Below, one piece after another: positions 7,224 to 15,639 of a DNA stretch of 17,742 nucleotides. Positions within the stretch are counted from its first letter, which is position 1; every line of letters starts with the position of its first letter. The stretch covers positions 1 to 17,742 of the forward strand of contig CALFBV010000009.1 in NCBI GenBank assembly GCA_937951395.1. Reading direction: 5' to 3'. Below the pieces are notes generated by a model. That model was not told the DNA's origin, ran no database searches, and worked only from the letters and a program-made list of their open reading frames with translations. The translations under genes and the position numbers were made by a program. Source of the DNA: an uncultured Rubritalea sp. Lineage in GTDB: Bacteria > Verrucomicrobiota > Verrucomicrobiia > Verrucomicrobiales > Akkermansiaceae.

Positions 7224-8600
7224 ATGTATGATCTTATAGTAATCGGTGGGGGCCCTGCAGGCTATGTAGGCGCAATCCGTGCAGCGCAGCTTGGCAAGAA
7301 GGTAGCTTGTGTAGAGGTAGAACGCGCAGGCGGAACATGCCTCAACTGGGGATGCATCCCTACTAAGGCGCTCCTCAAGAACGCAGAACTCTATCAGACA
7401 CTCACTAAGAAGGCGAAGGAGTTTGGCATCTCATTTGATAATTTACAGTATGACTGGACTTCCATCATCGGTAGATCCCGTAAGGTCTCTACACGTCTTG
7501 CTGGCGGGATCGAATTCCTATTTAAGAAGAACAATGTCGACTATATCAAGGGATTTGGTCACATCGTAGGCCCTAATAAAGTAGAGGTAACTGATGCTGA
7601 GGGGACATCTCAGCTTATTGAAGGCAAGAATATTTTAGTAACCACAGGCTGCAAAAGCCGCGAGCTACCACCCCTTCCTTTCAACGGGAAGTCAGTGATT
7701 TCATCCAAGGAGGCAATGATTCTCCCTGAGCAACCAAAGGAGATGGTAATCATCGGAGCTGGTGCCATTGGAGTTGAGTTCGCCTATATTTACAATGCAT
7801 TTGGCACCAAGGTCACTATTGTTGAAATGATGCCAAACCTCCTCCCTGTTGAGGATGATGAGGTAGGCGCAGAGCTTACGAAGTCATTTAAGAGACAAGG
7901 CATCAAGTGCCTAGTCGACAGTAAGGTGGTAGAAACTCAGGATCACGGAGACTCTGTTACTCTTACTGTCGAAAGCGCAAGAGGCACTGAAGAAATCACC
8001 GCTGATGTCTGCCTCGTAGCCATCGGTGTAGCACCTGTTCTGCCTGGCGGAATGGAACCTGAGCTTGATCGAGGATTTATCAAAGTGGGCGACCGCTACG
8101 AGACATCTATCCCTAGCGTCTATGCATGTGGTGACATTTCCGGTCCACCATGGCTCGCACATACAGCTTCATTTGAGGCGATGCAGTGTGTGGAAGGAAT
8201 GTTTGTGGAAGGTCACACACCACGTAAGGTTGGAAACTTCCCAGGCTGCACATACGCGCATCCGCAGGTGGCATCAGTTGGCAAAACTGAACGCGCACTT
8301 AAGGAAGAAGGAATAGATTATAAAGTGGGTAATTTCCCGTATGCGGCGATAGGAAAAGCACAGGCATCAGGAGACACTGAAGGCTTTGTTAAGCTTCTCT
8401 TCGGTAAGAAACATGGAGAACTTCTCGGCGCGCACATCATTGGCGACAACGCCACTGAGCTAATCGCTGAGATGGGACTCGCTCTAGAAATGGAGTGCAC
8501 CACAGACGAGATCCACAGCACCATCCACGCTCACCCAACTCTGGCTGAGGCTATCCACGAGGCTACTCTGGATGCAGATGGACACGCTATCCACTTCTAA
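7224..8600 (+). CDS. lpdA: Dihydrolipoamide dehydrogenase (E3)
   Basis: The E3 flavoprotein of 2-oxoacid dehydrogenase and glycine-cleavage complexes reoxidises dihydrolipoamide with NAD+. I chose the ATG at 7224, giving 458 residues that begin MYDLIVIGGGPAGY, because the FAD-binding GxGxxG then lies at the usual distance from the N-terminus. An in-frame ATG at 7173 would add 17 polar residues with no family counterpart. In numbering from 7173, the redox disulfide is Cys56/Cys61 in GGTCLNWGCIPTKALL, the NAD-binding motif is GAGAIGVEF, the second FAD contact is YACGDISG, and the C-terminal His-Glu pair is in HAHPTLAEA (His454, Glu459). All catalytic residues are present. No E1 or E2 gene is nearby. 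A terminator follows at once. Confidence 0.96.
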   Translation: MYDLIVIGGGPAGYVGAIRAAQLGKKVACVEVERAGGTCLNWGCIPTKALLKNAELYQTLTKKAKEFGISFDNLQYDWTSIIGRSRKVSTRLAGGIEFLFKKNNVDYIKGFGHIVGPNKVEVTDAEGTSQLIEGKNILVTTGCKSRELPPLPFNGKSVISSKEAMILPEQPKEMVIIGAGAIGVEFAYIYNAFGTKVTIVEMMPNLLPVEDDEVGAELTKSFKRQGIKCLVDSKVVETQDHGDSVTLTVESARGTEEITADVCLVAIGVAPVLPGGMEPELDRGFIKVGDRYETSIPSVYACGDISGPPWLAHTASFEAMQCVEGMFVEGHTPRKVGNFPGCTYAHPQVASVGKTERALKEEGIDYKVGNFPYAAIGKAQASGDTEGFVKLLFGKKHGELLGAHIIGDNATELIAEMGLALEMECTTDEIHSTIHAHPTLAEAIHEATLDADGHAIHF

Positions 8601-8624
8601 CAACAACTAAGCTTCAAAACAAGG

Positions 8625-8654
8625 CGGCTTTCTTTCACGGAAAGCCGTTTTTTT
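8625..8654 (+). terminator. Intrinsic terminator of lpdA, possibly bidirectional
   Basis: An 8-bp stem (CGGCTTTC at 8625-8632 with its complement at 8640-8647) and a 7-nt loop are followed by seven T (8648-8654). It sits between convergent genes. Read on the minus strand the same hairpin is followed by the weaker tract CCTTGTTTTG, so it may also stop transcripts of the HDAC-like gene, whose stop is at 8658. Confidence 0.9.
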
Positions 8655-8657
8655 ATT

Positions 8658-9572
8658 CTAGAAGCCAGGGATGTATTTTTGAGCATTGTGCTTCACTGCT
8701 GCGATGGTGTTGCGGTGAAGCTTGCCGGTGAGGATGGGGTTTTCGTTGTTTCCACCTCCTAGTAGGACTGCCAGCGGGATTTTATTTTTGATGAGGGCAC
8801 GTGAGATCATCATGTCTCGATAGAATAAATCATTAGCATGCAGGCGCATAAGACGGCTCTGGTCTAGGTAGTGCGCACTGACTCCTGAAACCCAGATGAC
8901 TAGGTCTGGCATGGATTTCTCTAGTGCTGTGGCTAGGCGCCCCATGAGGAGGTCTATATAGGAGCCCCCTTCTATGTAACGGGCTACAGTGACATCGTAG
9001 TCACTGAGGAAGCTTGGCTTTCTGCTACCGTAAGAGTGAAAGGAAAAAGTCTTAGTGAGTGGATCGTCTAGTAGTAGTGAATTAGTCCCTGCTCCGTGAT
9101 CTGCATCTGTATCGACGATGAGGATTTTGATCTGTGGATACATTTTGCGCAGGACTTTTGCAGAAATAGCGATATCGTTGAAGATCGAATAATTTATCCC
9201 AAAGTCCTCGTAGGCATTGTGCATGCCACCTGAGAGTGAGACTGAGACACCCTCTGCTAGCGCTGTGAGGCAGGAACTAATGGAGCCATTGACTGTGGAT
9301 GAGACCAGCGGGTAGATCTCAGGTGTGACTCGGAACCCTAAGAGCATTTGCTCTTTCATATCCAGCTGCCCGCTTAGGATCTTGTGGAGGTATGAGCGGG
9401 TGTGCGCTGAACGGATCACTTCTGAAGGAAGTGGATGACAATCAATAATTTCTGAGGAAGTGAGGATATTTTCATCCAATAACATATTGCAAGAAAGCTT
9501 CCCTTTCCATAATGGAAGAGAAGCTTTGTCTTGTAACAGATTAGGTATGATTTTGCTATGGAAACACTTCAT
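8658..9572 (-). CDS. HDAC-fold protein of class IV type with altered active site
   Basis: The 304 residues follow the histone deacetylase / acetylpolyamine amidohydrolase fold, nearest to bacterial class IV members. Landmarks are SGGMHNA (114-120), SIFNDIAISA (129-138), LIVDTDADHGAGT (151-163), TFSFHSYG (175-182), PDLVIWVSG (222-230) and LLGGGNN (270-276). Against HDAC1 the catalytic pair His140/His141 is His118/Asn119 here. Of the zinc ligands Asp176/His178/Asp264 only the first remains (Asp156); the others are Asp158 and Ser232. The GGGY tyrosine is Asn. The reading frame is intact, so this is probably a non-catalytic acyl-lysine or scaffold protein, or an enzyme with different metal chemistry. 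It starts 34 nt after the upstream gene's C-terminal part, which suggests one transcript. Family assignment is firm; function is unknown. Confidence 0.8.
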   Translation of the reverse strand: MKCFHSKIIPNLLQDKASLPLWKGKLSCNMLLDENILTSSEIIDCHPLPSEVIRSAHTRSYLHKILSGQLDMKEQMLLGFRVTPEIYPLVSSTVNGSISSCLTALAEGVSVSLSGGMHNAYEDFGINYSIFNDIAISAKVLRKMYPQIKILIVDTDADHGAGTNSLLLDDPLTKTFSFHSYGSRKPSFLSDYDVTVARYIEGGSYIDLLMGRLATALEKSMPDLVIWVSGVSAHYLDQSRLMRLHANDLFYRDMMISRALIKNKIPLAVLLGGGNNENPILTGKLHRNTIAAVKHNAQKYIPGF

Positions 9573-9606
9573 TCTAGGAAGAGCATTACCTGAGCAAATC
9601 TATTTG

Positions 9607-10158
9607 TCAAAAAGAAGAATCACCGAATGAAATTTCATCGATACTGGAACTAACATCACCATCTTTATCCTTCACATAAAACTCACTGAGCGATATGACT
9701 TCATCGACTATAAGATATGTAGAATCATCATCCAGTGGACGAAGTCTAAGAATGAAAGTTTTTTGCCCTAAATTATAAGCATCCATTAACTGCTGATACA
9801 TTGGGTTCTCTTTGCTCAACAGAGCATTCCGCCTCTCGATGGCATCAGGACTCCAGCTCACCACCCTAAGGGCAACAAATTTATCCTCATCATAGTCAGG
9901 ATGCAAATCACCATCGAGATCAATAGACACATGCCAATTTTGAGGTTCTTGCTCTCCTAGGTTAAGATATTTCGCCCAAGGGGTGACCTCATAGTCTACA
10001 TAGTTATACCAATCTAGTTTGAGATCTCCATTTTCGTCTTTAACAAAGTATGCTACTTTAGAACCTTCCTCACCATCGAGCTCCGTGATGACTTCAGCTT
10101 TGATGAATTTCATCTTACCTTCGAAGACTATCTGAGGGTCTATCTCTACATCAGTCAC
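9607..10158 (-). CDS. C-terminal domain of the interrupted coiled-coil membrane protein
   Basis: As a free ORF this would start at a GTG (10158) and encode 183 residues with no signal peptide and no Shine-Dalgarno sequence. The frame, however, runs unbroken back to the stop codon of the 1183-residue gene: after that TAG come 11 further in-frame codons, beginning Asp-Tyr-Tyr, before the GTG. Joined, the junction reads VPKRTLIDM-stop-DYYSN, which looks like the interior of one motif (P-x-R-x4-M-x2-YY) that I recall from C-terminal domains of verrucomicrobial and planctomycete membrane-anchored proteins. The rest fits that domain: DWYNYVDYEVTPWAKYL, then KTFILRLRPL and LIVDEVISL near the end. 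It is acidic and lacks cysteines. I therefore read it as the separated tail of the upstream gene, in about 194 codons (9607-10191). A free small protein is the alternative. Confidence 0.6.
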   Translation of the reverse strand: MTDVEIDPQIVFEGKMKFIKAEVITELDGEEGSKVAYFVKDENGDLKLDWYNYVDYEVTPWAKYLNLGEQEPQNWHVSIDLDGDLHPDYDEDKFVALRVVSWSPDAIERRNALLSKENPMYQQLMDAYNLGQKTFILRLRPLDDDSTYLIVDEVISLSEFYVKDKDGDVSSSIDEISFGDSSF

Positions 10159-10191
10159 TGCGTAGTCCTGGGCTCTATTAGAGTAGTAATC

Positions 10192-10194
10192 CTA
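10192..10194 (-). other. In-frame UAG separating two parts of one reading frame
   Basis: The TAG that ends the 1183-residue ORF is followed in the same frame by 194 sense codons before the next stop, a TGA at 9607. Flanking codons encode VPKRTLIDM before it and DYYSNRAQDYA after it. It could be a nonsense mutation, a read-through site or a sequencing error. The next base is G, and no special read-through context is evident. Confidence 0.8.
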
Positions 10195-13100
10195 CATGTC
10201 GATTAACGTGCGTTTAGGAACACGGCAAAGAGATGCTTTCACATTTGGGTCTGGTGAGTCATGAAATTTCTTAAGGAGATCTAACGCCTGCTTCTTCAGC
10301 TCAACACTTGAGAGGTCTATATCACCATTGATGTGACCTATATCAGCATCTGGACCAGTGTAATTACCGTTAGCTCCTGGATTCTGCTGTTGATTATTTG
10401 TGGTCTGCTTACCTTTATTCGGATCTGATGAGTCATTACTCTGATTGAATAAGAACATTGTCGTCGCAACAATTCCGATACCAGCTGCCATACCGCCGAA
10501 TAGGAGCGGCTTGTAGTTAGACTCTTCTTCGAGAACAATGTCTTCGCCTTCTAGCTCTTCAACTTCTGTCCAAGTAGTCTCTACATCAACTTGTTTTTGC
10601 TCCACTTTTCTCCTCTCGCTGTCATCGAGCAGATCCATGAATGATCTATTCGGCGAGTATGCTTTTTGTTTAGCTTTCTCATCTGCTTCAGATTCAGTTG
10701 AAGTTTCTTCCTTAGTCATAGAGAGTGCTATATCTTCTTCAGATTCGCCTTTTTCAAGACGCTCTTTATAAGCTTGAACTCGATCTTCTAAGTCTTTTTC
10801 TTTCGCTTCAATGTCTTCTGTTTTTCGATGTCCTTTAAATTTTCTAAATCTACCAATCTTATTTGATTCGAATAGATTATTTGAGGTAACTGATTCAAAT
10901 TCTTGCCCCTTCACTTCAGATGGGTCAAATCCTGCAACATCAAGTTTCTTTGTGGAGAACTGAGCTAGTGAAGGGAGTTGCACACCTTGCTTTTCTGGAA
11001 GCTTCCCGATTAGATTAAATCCACCTACATCAACTTCTCCTTTGGGTAGCTCTAGCTTCATTACTTCTTCAGGAATAGAGCACGCCTCCATGGCCAGCAG
11101 AGCTTGTTTATGCGCAGAATCTTTCTTATTTTGCTGAGCTTCTAATTCCTGGATAGACGCTTGTAGCCTGCTGCAAGTACTCCGTAGATCATCCCTCTCG
11201 GCAGTGATAGACCCAAGCGTTACTGAAACATTTTTAAGCTCAATAGATAATTGATCACGTTCTGCTACGACCTCGTGTAATTTGCCGTTGAGATCGTTGA
11301 GATTTTGCTCCAGTTGAACTTTTTCATTCACCGAGCTATCAAGTTGAGCCTTAATACCTAACTGCTGACCTCTTAACCGCTCCAACTCCTGCTCAAGCCC
11401 TCTAACATCCTGCCCGCCTGCACCACCTCCAAGTTGGAGAAGTTTCGTAGCTTGCTCAGCTTCCTTGGCCTCCCATCCAGAGAGTTGCTCTCTTAGGAAG
11501 TTGTTTTCGTTTTGAAGGCTTGCAAGTTTTGCCGACTCTTCTCTATACCCTACTTCCAACTGAACTTTCTCTTGTTCGGCAGAGATCAAGTTCTGATGCT
11601 GCTCCTCTATCTGACGCTGAGCATACTGCAGCTGCTCCTTTAGCTGATTTTCAGTTTCCTGTAGAACACTCAAACTTGCATTAGCTATACCTTGCCCAGA
11701 CTGTATTCCCCTCAGCCTCTCTAGCTCACCATGTAGCTGGTGCGTAGTCTGCTGCAGAACTACAACCTCACTTCTTAGATTGTCTTCTTTGATTTTAGCA
11801 TCCGCAATAAGATGGTCACGCTCTCTTAGTTGATCTTCGATCTGCGCTACTCTGCCAAGACTATTTTGCTCATCATTAGTCAGCCTAGCACACTGTTCAT
11901 TGAGAGCACTTAGTTGACTTTTGACCTGATTCAGCTCGGCTGTCACCTGATCAAGCTCTCGCTCGTTCTCCTTCCTGCCTGCTAATAGCTGCTGGATCTC
12001 AGCCTCTGCTTTTTGTAGCTCAAGCTGCTGCTGACTAAAGCCGACTTTAGAATCTTCTATAGCTTGGAGCTTAGAATTGATCGTTGCTATTTCATCACGG
12101 TATCTTCTTTCTTTATTCTCTGAATCACGAACGAGGTGTTCAGCAGCTTTCTGCTTTTTAATCGCCTCAGAAGCTTCTCGCTGATATACTTGAAGTTCAG
12201 CACTAAGAGCGTTTTTCTCGCCCTCCAAAGTAGTGATAGATTGCTTAAGCGCATCGAATTCATAGCTATTATTAGAAGCTTTTAGCGCAGACAAATCTGA
12301 ACGAGACTTTTCAAAATCTCGCTCATTCTCGAGCTTCTTAATCTGTCCCAGAAGAGTCTCAATCCTCTGATTAAGTTCTTCTTCTTTAAGAGACGCGCCT
12401 TCAAGCTCAGAGATTGAGTCACCGCTCCGTCTCTCCAGATTCATAAGACTCTGGTGAAGTCCATCTCGCTCAGCTTTCACACGTAACAACTCTTCGTTAT
12501 CACTAGTAAGAACTACGCCCTGGCTGGCTAACATTGCCAGTTTCTTATTAAGGGCATCCTCATTTGCAGATAGAGCCTCGATACTCAATCGTGCGTCAGC
12601 AAGATCATTTTCAAGCTTCATTCTTTCAATACGAGCGTCATCAGCTTCCAGACTCTTCTTAGAGAGTGCATCCACCTGAGCCAGCAATGCCTGCTCAGCT
12701 GACCTAGCATCAGCGAGAACAGTCTCTAAACGCTGCATCATCTTCTCAGACTCACGTGCTTGCTTTCGGTATTCATCTAGCTGCTGCGCTAGATCAGATT
12801 TTTCAGCAGCCAGCCTTATTAGGGCTGCCTGCTGTTGTTCCGCTTCATGCTGACTAGAATCGACCTGAGCCGATAGCCGGCTATTAGACTCTTCAAGGAT
12901 CTTGAGAGATGTCACTCCACTCTGATCTTGCTTTGCCTGTTCACGAAAAAAGTTTAATTGTTTCTTAAGATTAGCAACTGTTTCGATCAAGATCTCGTGT
13001 TCACGTACTAAGTTCTCTTCTCTAAATTCAGCTTCTTTTAGCCTCTCTACTTTCTCATCCAGCATTTGCTTGAGTGAGTCCATAGCAGACCTCGCTTCTT

Positions 13101-13743
13101 GGGCGCGCTTCTGGCTGAGTTGATACTCCCCTTGGATACGCTCCTGCTCTTGCTTGAGATTATCTAGATCATGCTGCACTTTCTCCAAGTCACTATAAAT
13201 CGCATCAGTCGCTCCAGAAGTTGACACCCTCTGAGTCATTAAGACCTGCTGAAGCTCAGCCTCTGTTTTCGCTAACCTTGCCTTCTCTGCATTCAGCTGT
13301 TCGAGCGTCTCTTTGACTTGATTGTATTCGTCGGCACTCCTAACATAATCACTCTGCACAGAAGCAGGCGATTTCAGCTGCTCTCTTTGAGCACTCAATG
13401 AAGCAACTTCTTCTCTAAGCTTCGCTACTTCTGAGCTAATACTTGAGAGAAAATCTCCACTCCTGCCTTCTTCAGCCATAGTGTCGCGTAACAGCGCTTT
13501 CATGCTGCCATTACTGCGCCCCCCTATTACTGGTGTACTTACCTTAGAAGCAAGCGAAGCGTCGCCTGCTGGTTGAATCATCTTTTTAAGTGCTACGCCT
13601 GCCGCAAATGCAGCTAAGCCAAATACCCATGATCCTGTGGAAGAGTTGAATTGAGCCCGTTGATGCTGAACCATCGGATCAAACGATATTGTAGTTGCCC
13701 GACTAAACATCGCGGACATTAATTCATTATTAGGGAGTGACAT
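10192..13743 (-). CDS. Very long coiled-coil, membrane-anchored protein (cut short by an in-frame UAG)
   Basis: The 1183 residues have four parts. An N-terminal tail (1-95) includes a short hydrophobic stretch, about 38-52. A nearly continuous Leu/Glu/Gln/Lys heptad coiled coil spans about 100-880, resembling SMC or myosin rods but with no Walker motifs, so it is not an SMC ATPase. A charged low-complexity linker follows (about 890-1076). A single transmembrane helix lies at about 1080-1099 (LLFGGMAAGIGIVATTMFLF), followed by an Asn/Gln/Gly-rich spacer (1100-1130) and the start of a folded domain. By positive charge and topology the rod is probably cytoplasmic and the C-terminal part outside. 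The last residues run into the TAG in the middle of what looks like a conserved motif, and the frame continues beyond it. A scaffold or polar/envelope organiser is possible; function is unknown. There is no Shine-Dalgarno sequence. Confidence 0.85.
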   Translation of the reverse strand: MSLPNNELMSAMFSRATTISFDPMVQHQRAQFNSSTGSWVFGLAAFAAGVALKKMIQPAGDASLASKVSTPVIGGRSNGSMKALLRDTMAEEGRSGDFLSSISSEVAKLREEVASLSAQREQLKSPASVQSDYVRSADEYNQVKETLEQLNAEKARLAKTEAELQQVLMTQRVSTSGATDAIYSDLEKVQHDLDNLKQEQERIQGEYQLSQKRAQEARSAMDSLKQMLDEKVERLKEAEFREENLVREHEILIETVANLKKQLNFFREQAKQDQSGVTSLKILEESNSRLSAQVDSSQHEAEQQQAALIRLAAEKSDLAQQLDEYRKQARESEKMMQRLETVLADARSAEQALLAQVDALSKKSLEADDARIERMKLENDLADARLSIEALSANEDALNKKLAMLASQGVVLTSDNEELLRVKAERDGLHQSLMNLERRSGDSISELEGASLKEEELNQRIETLLGQIKKLENERDFEKSRSDLSALKASNNSYEFDALKQSITTLEGEKNALSAELQVYQREASEAIKKQKAAEHLVRDSENKERRYRDEIATINSKLQAIEDSKVGFSQQQLELQKAEAEIQQLLAGRKENERELDQVTAELNQVKSQLSALNEQCARLTNDEQNSLGRVAQIEDQLRERDHLIADAKIKEDNLRSEVVVLQQTTHQLHGELERLRGIQSGQGIANASLSVLQETENQLKEQLQYAQRQIEEQHQNLISAEQEKVQLEVGYREESAKLASLQNENNFLREQLSGWEAKEAEQATKLLQLGGGAGGQDVRGLEQELERLRGQQLGIKAQLDSSVNEKVQLEQNLNDLNGKLHEVVAERDQLSIELKNVSVTLGSITAERDDLRSTCSRLQASIQELEAQQNKKDSAHKQALLAMEACSIPEEVMKLELPKGEVDVGGFNLIGKLPEKQGVQLPSLAQFSTKKLDVAGFDPSEVKGQEFESVTSNNLFESNKIGRFRKFKGHRKTEDIEAKEKDLEDRVQAYKERLEKGESEEDIALSMTKEETSTESEADEKAKQKAYSPNRSFMDLLDDSERRKVEQKQVDVETTWTEVEELEGEDIVLEEESNYKPLLFGGMAAGIGIVATTMFLFNQSNDSSDPNKGKQTTNNQQQNPGANGNYTGPDADIGHINGDIDLSSVELKKQALDLLKKFHDSPDPNVKASLCRVPKRTLIDM

Positions 13744-13862
13744 AAGTCACGTATAGCTATATTGATAGTTAAGTAAAGTTAAAAGGTCAGTCTTCTTGAA
13801 AAAAATTACACCCCTACAACTTTCTACTATCCTTAACCTTAAGCAACCTATAGACAATCTCC

Positions 13863-14309
13863 ATGTCACAAGCTCTATGGATGCGGCTCAGAGAAATAGC
13901 CTGGTCAGAATACAAAACCTCTACTGGTAATGCGGAAAGAATACCCCGGTTACTACAGGATATCTCATCGCGTAAAATCTCGCGCGCCATCAAAGCTAGC
14001 CATATGCTCTGGAAATCAATATGCAGTGGAGATATACACCCTGCCGCTGAGCCCACCGTTCCATTTCTGCTTGAGCTATCTCAGCTAGTAACCGCCGAAG
14101 TGAAGTTAGAAATCCTGGACATTTTAAAAAGCTGCACCGCTTCACTAATTACCATCAAAGACAAACAACCGTGGCAAGAACAAACGTGGACATTATTGTC
14201 CAAAGCTCTGCCTCAACTCAGAGGAATGAGAAACGGAGGATCAGAAGACATCCGGGTTTCTGCAGAATCAGTCATCGAGTTACTTGAAGCCAATGCTGAC
14301 GTAAACTAA
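13863..14309 (+). CDS. Small HEAT-repeat-like helical protein
   Basis: The 148 residues have no signal peptide or membrane segment and are predicted to be all helical. The pattern around residues 35-90 (ASHMLWKSICSG, then AAEPTVPFLLELSQ, then VKLEILDILKSC) resembles HEAT-repeat proteins in which a polar helix pair leads into VPFLxEL. That fold is common in small bacterial proteins that bind other proteins, including some toxin-immunity proteins, but no toxin gene is adjacent here. It is divergent from the giant coiled-coil gene, with 119 bp between starts, so the two may share a control region. The start at 13863 has no Shine-Dalgarno sequence, and Met7 is an alternative. The 204 nt after it (14310-14513) hold no gene or clear hairpin that I can see. 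Confidence 0.62.
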   Translation: MSQALWMRLREIAWSEYKTSTGNAERIPRLLQDISSRKISRAIKASHMLWKSICSGDIHPAAEPTVPFLLELSQLVTAEVKLEILDILKSCTASLITIKDKQPWQEQTWTLLSKALPQLRGMRNGGSEDIRVSAESVIELLEANADVN

Positions 14310-14513
14310 ATGACTAGAGAAACCAACCCAAGGTAGCACAAAAAGACCGTGACTCACGTAAAACTAACAAGAATAATGAAAATCACTTCGTCAACAAAGA
14401 TCATACCACACTTCATCTAACGAAAAGATGCAATTTATCTGAAAACTTTCTGTAATTTCTGAAAAAACATGCTTTAACAAATACAGACAATTTCAACACC
14501 ACTACCAATCAAC

Positions 14514-15524
14514 ATGAAAGGCGCACTATTACTAAACCTCGGCTCACCAGACTCTACGGATGTCCCAGACGTAAGAAAATACCTCGATGAATTTCTCATG
14601 GATGAGCGTGTGCTCGACATAAAAGAATGGAAGCGCAAGCTCCTGCTTAAACTCATCATTTTACCTAAACGCCCCCAAGCAAGTGCCGAGGCTTACGCCA
14701 AGGTGTGGACAGACGAAGGCTCTCCTCTCATCGTCACCAGCGAGAAGCAACAGAAACTAGTCCAGGAAGACACCGAGATCCCAGTATTTCTAGGAATGCG
14801 CTACGGCTCCCCCTCTACAGCAAGCGTTGTCGCAGAGATCAAGAAAGCCGGCGTCACCGAGTTACTCATCCTACCTCTCTACCCACACTACGCAATGTCG
14901 AGCTACGAGTCAGCTGTGGTTAAGACCATGGAAGAGCTCAGAGAGCAAGCTCCAGACATTGTTACCAAACTCGTCCAACCCTTCTACAAAGATCCTGAGT
15001 ATATCCATGCACTCTGGGAATCAATCAAGCCAAAGCACGAAGGCTCAGGCGCACACCTCATGATGTCATTCCACGGCATCCCAGAACGCCACGTGAAAAA
15101 AAGTGATCCCTCACACGCTCACTGCCTCGTCACGCCAAACTGCTGTGACACCTGCCACCCAGCTCACGCCACATGCTATAGACATCAGTGTATGACCACT
15201 GCTAAGGAACTCATGAAATATGGAGGCATCGATGAAAAAAACGTAACCATTTCGTTCCAGTCTAGACTCCTCCGCGACCCCTGGCTCTCACCATACACCG
15301 ACTTTGAAATCCAGCGCCTAGCGAAAGAGGGCGTAAAAAAGCTCCAGGTTATCTGCCCCGCATTTATTTCTGATTGCCTGGAAACTCTGGAAGAAATAGC
15401 CATGGAAGGCAAAGAAGAATTCCTAGAGCACGGTGGAGAAGAATTCGAGCTCATCCCCTGCCTCAACACCCACCCACTATGGATCAAATGGATGGTCGAT
15501 AAGATAGAGAAATGGGAGAGCTAA
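14514..15524 (+). CDS. hemH: Protoporphyrin ferrochelatase with internal cysteine cluster
   Basis: Inserts ferrous iron into protoporphyrin IX, the last step of haem synthesis. The 336 residues start with the family signature LLLNLGSPDS (5-14) and continue through KYLDEFLMDERVLD (22-35), GMRYGSPS (94-101), LPLYPHYAMSSYES (120-133), MSFHGIPERHVKK with catalytic His187, SFQSRLL (248-254) and CPAFISDCLETLEEI with the active-site Glu near 290-293. Between the catalytic His and SFQSR lies a Cys-rich segment: Cys204, 210, 211, 214, 221 and 226. An internal four-Cys [2Fe-2S] site of about 20 residues is established for the Myxococcus xanthus type of ferrochelatase, and this segment fits that class. 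There is no C-terminal cysteine extension. It is probably monocistronic, and other hem genes are not in view. Confidence 0.96.
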   Translation: MKGALLLNLGSPDSTDVPDVRKYLDEFLMDERVLDIKEWKRKLLLKLIILPKRPQASAEAYAKVWTDEGSPLIVTSEKQQKLVQEDTEIPVFLGMRYGSPSTASVVAEIKKAGVTELLILPLYPHYAMSSYESAVVKTMEELREQAPDIVTKLVQPFYKDPEYIHALWESIKPKHEGSGAHLMMSFHGIPERHVKKSDPSHAHCLVTPNCCDTCHPAHATCYRHQCMTTAKELMKYGGIDEKNVTISFQSRLLRDPWLSPYTDFEIQRLAKEGVKKLQVICPAFISDCLETLEEIAMEGKEEFLEHGGEEFELIPCLNTHPLWIKWMVDKIEKWES

Positions 15525-15639
15525 CAGACACTGAAGCTGGAACTCTAGTCACAGTAATCTACACAAGAGTGGTGAACCAATCACCTTAAATACACATATT
15601 CACATTGCCAAAGGTAAGTTTCTTTACTAAAGTATCATC

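Noticed and set aside
10192..10194. UAG as a pyrrolysine codon
   Set aside because: Several other genes here end in TAG (8658, 6473, 17264), the protein is not a methylamine methyltransferase type, and no pyl genes are in view. A nonsense mutation, error or weak read-through is simpler.
10192..13743. SMC/Rad50-type ATPase
   Set aside because: The long coil resembles SMC rods, but there is no Walker A or B motif and no signature motif at either end, and a membrane helix is present instead.
13814..14056. 80-codon minus-strand frame over the start of the HEAT-like gene
   Set aside because: It overlaps the better-supported plus-strand gene and the divergent promoter region, and shows no recognisable domain.
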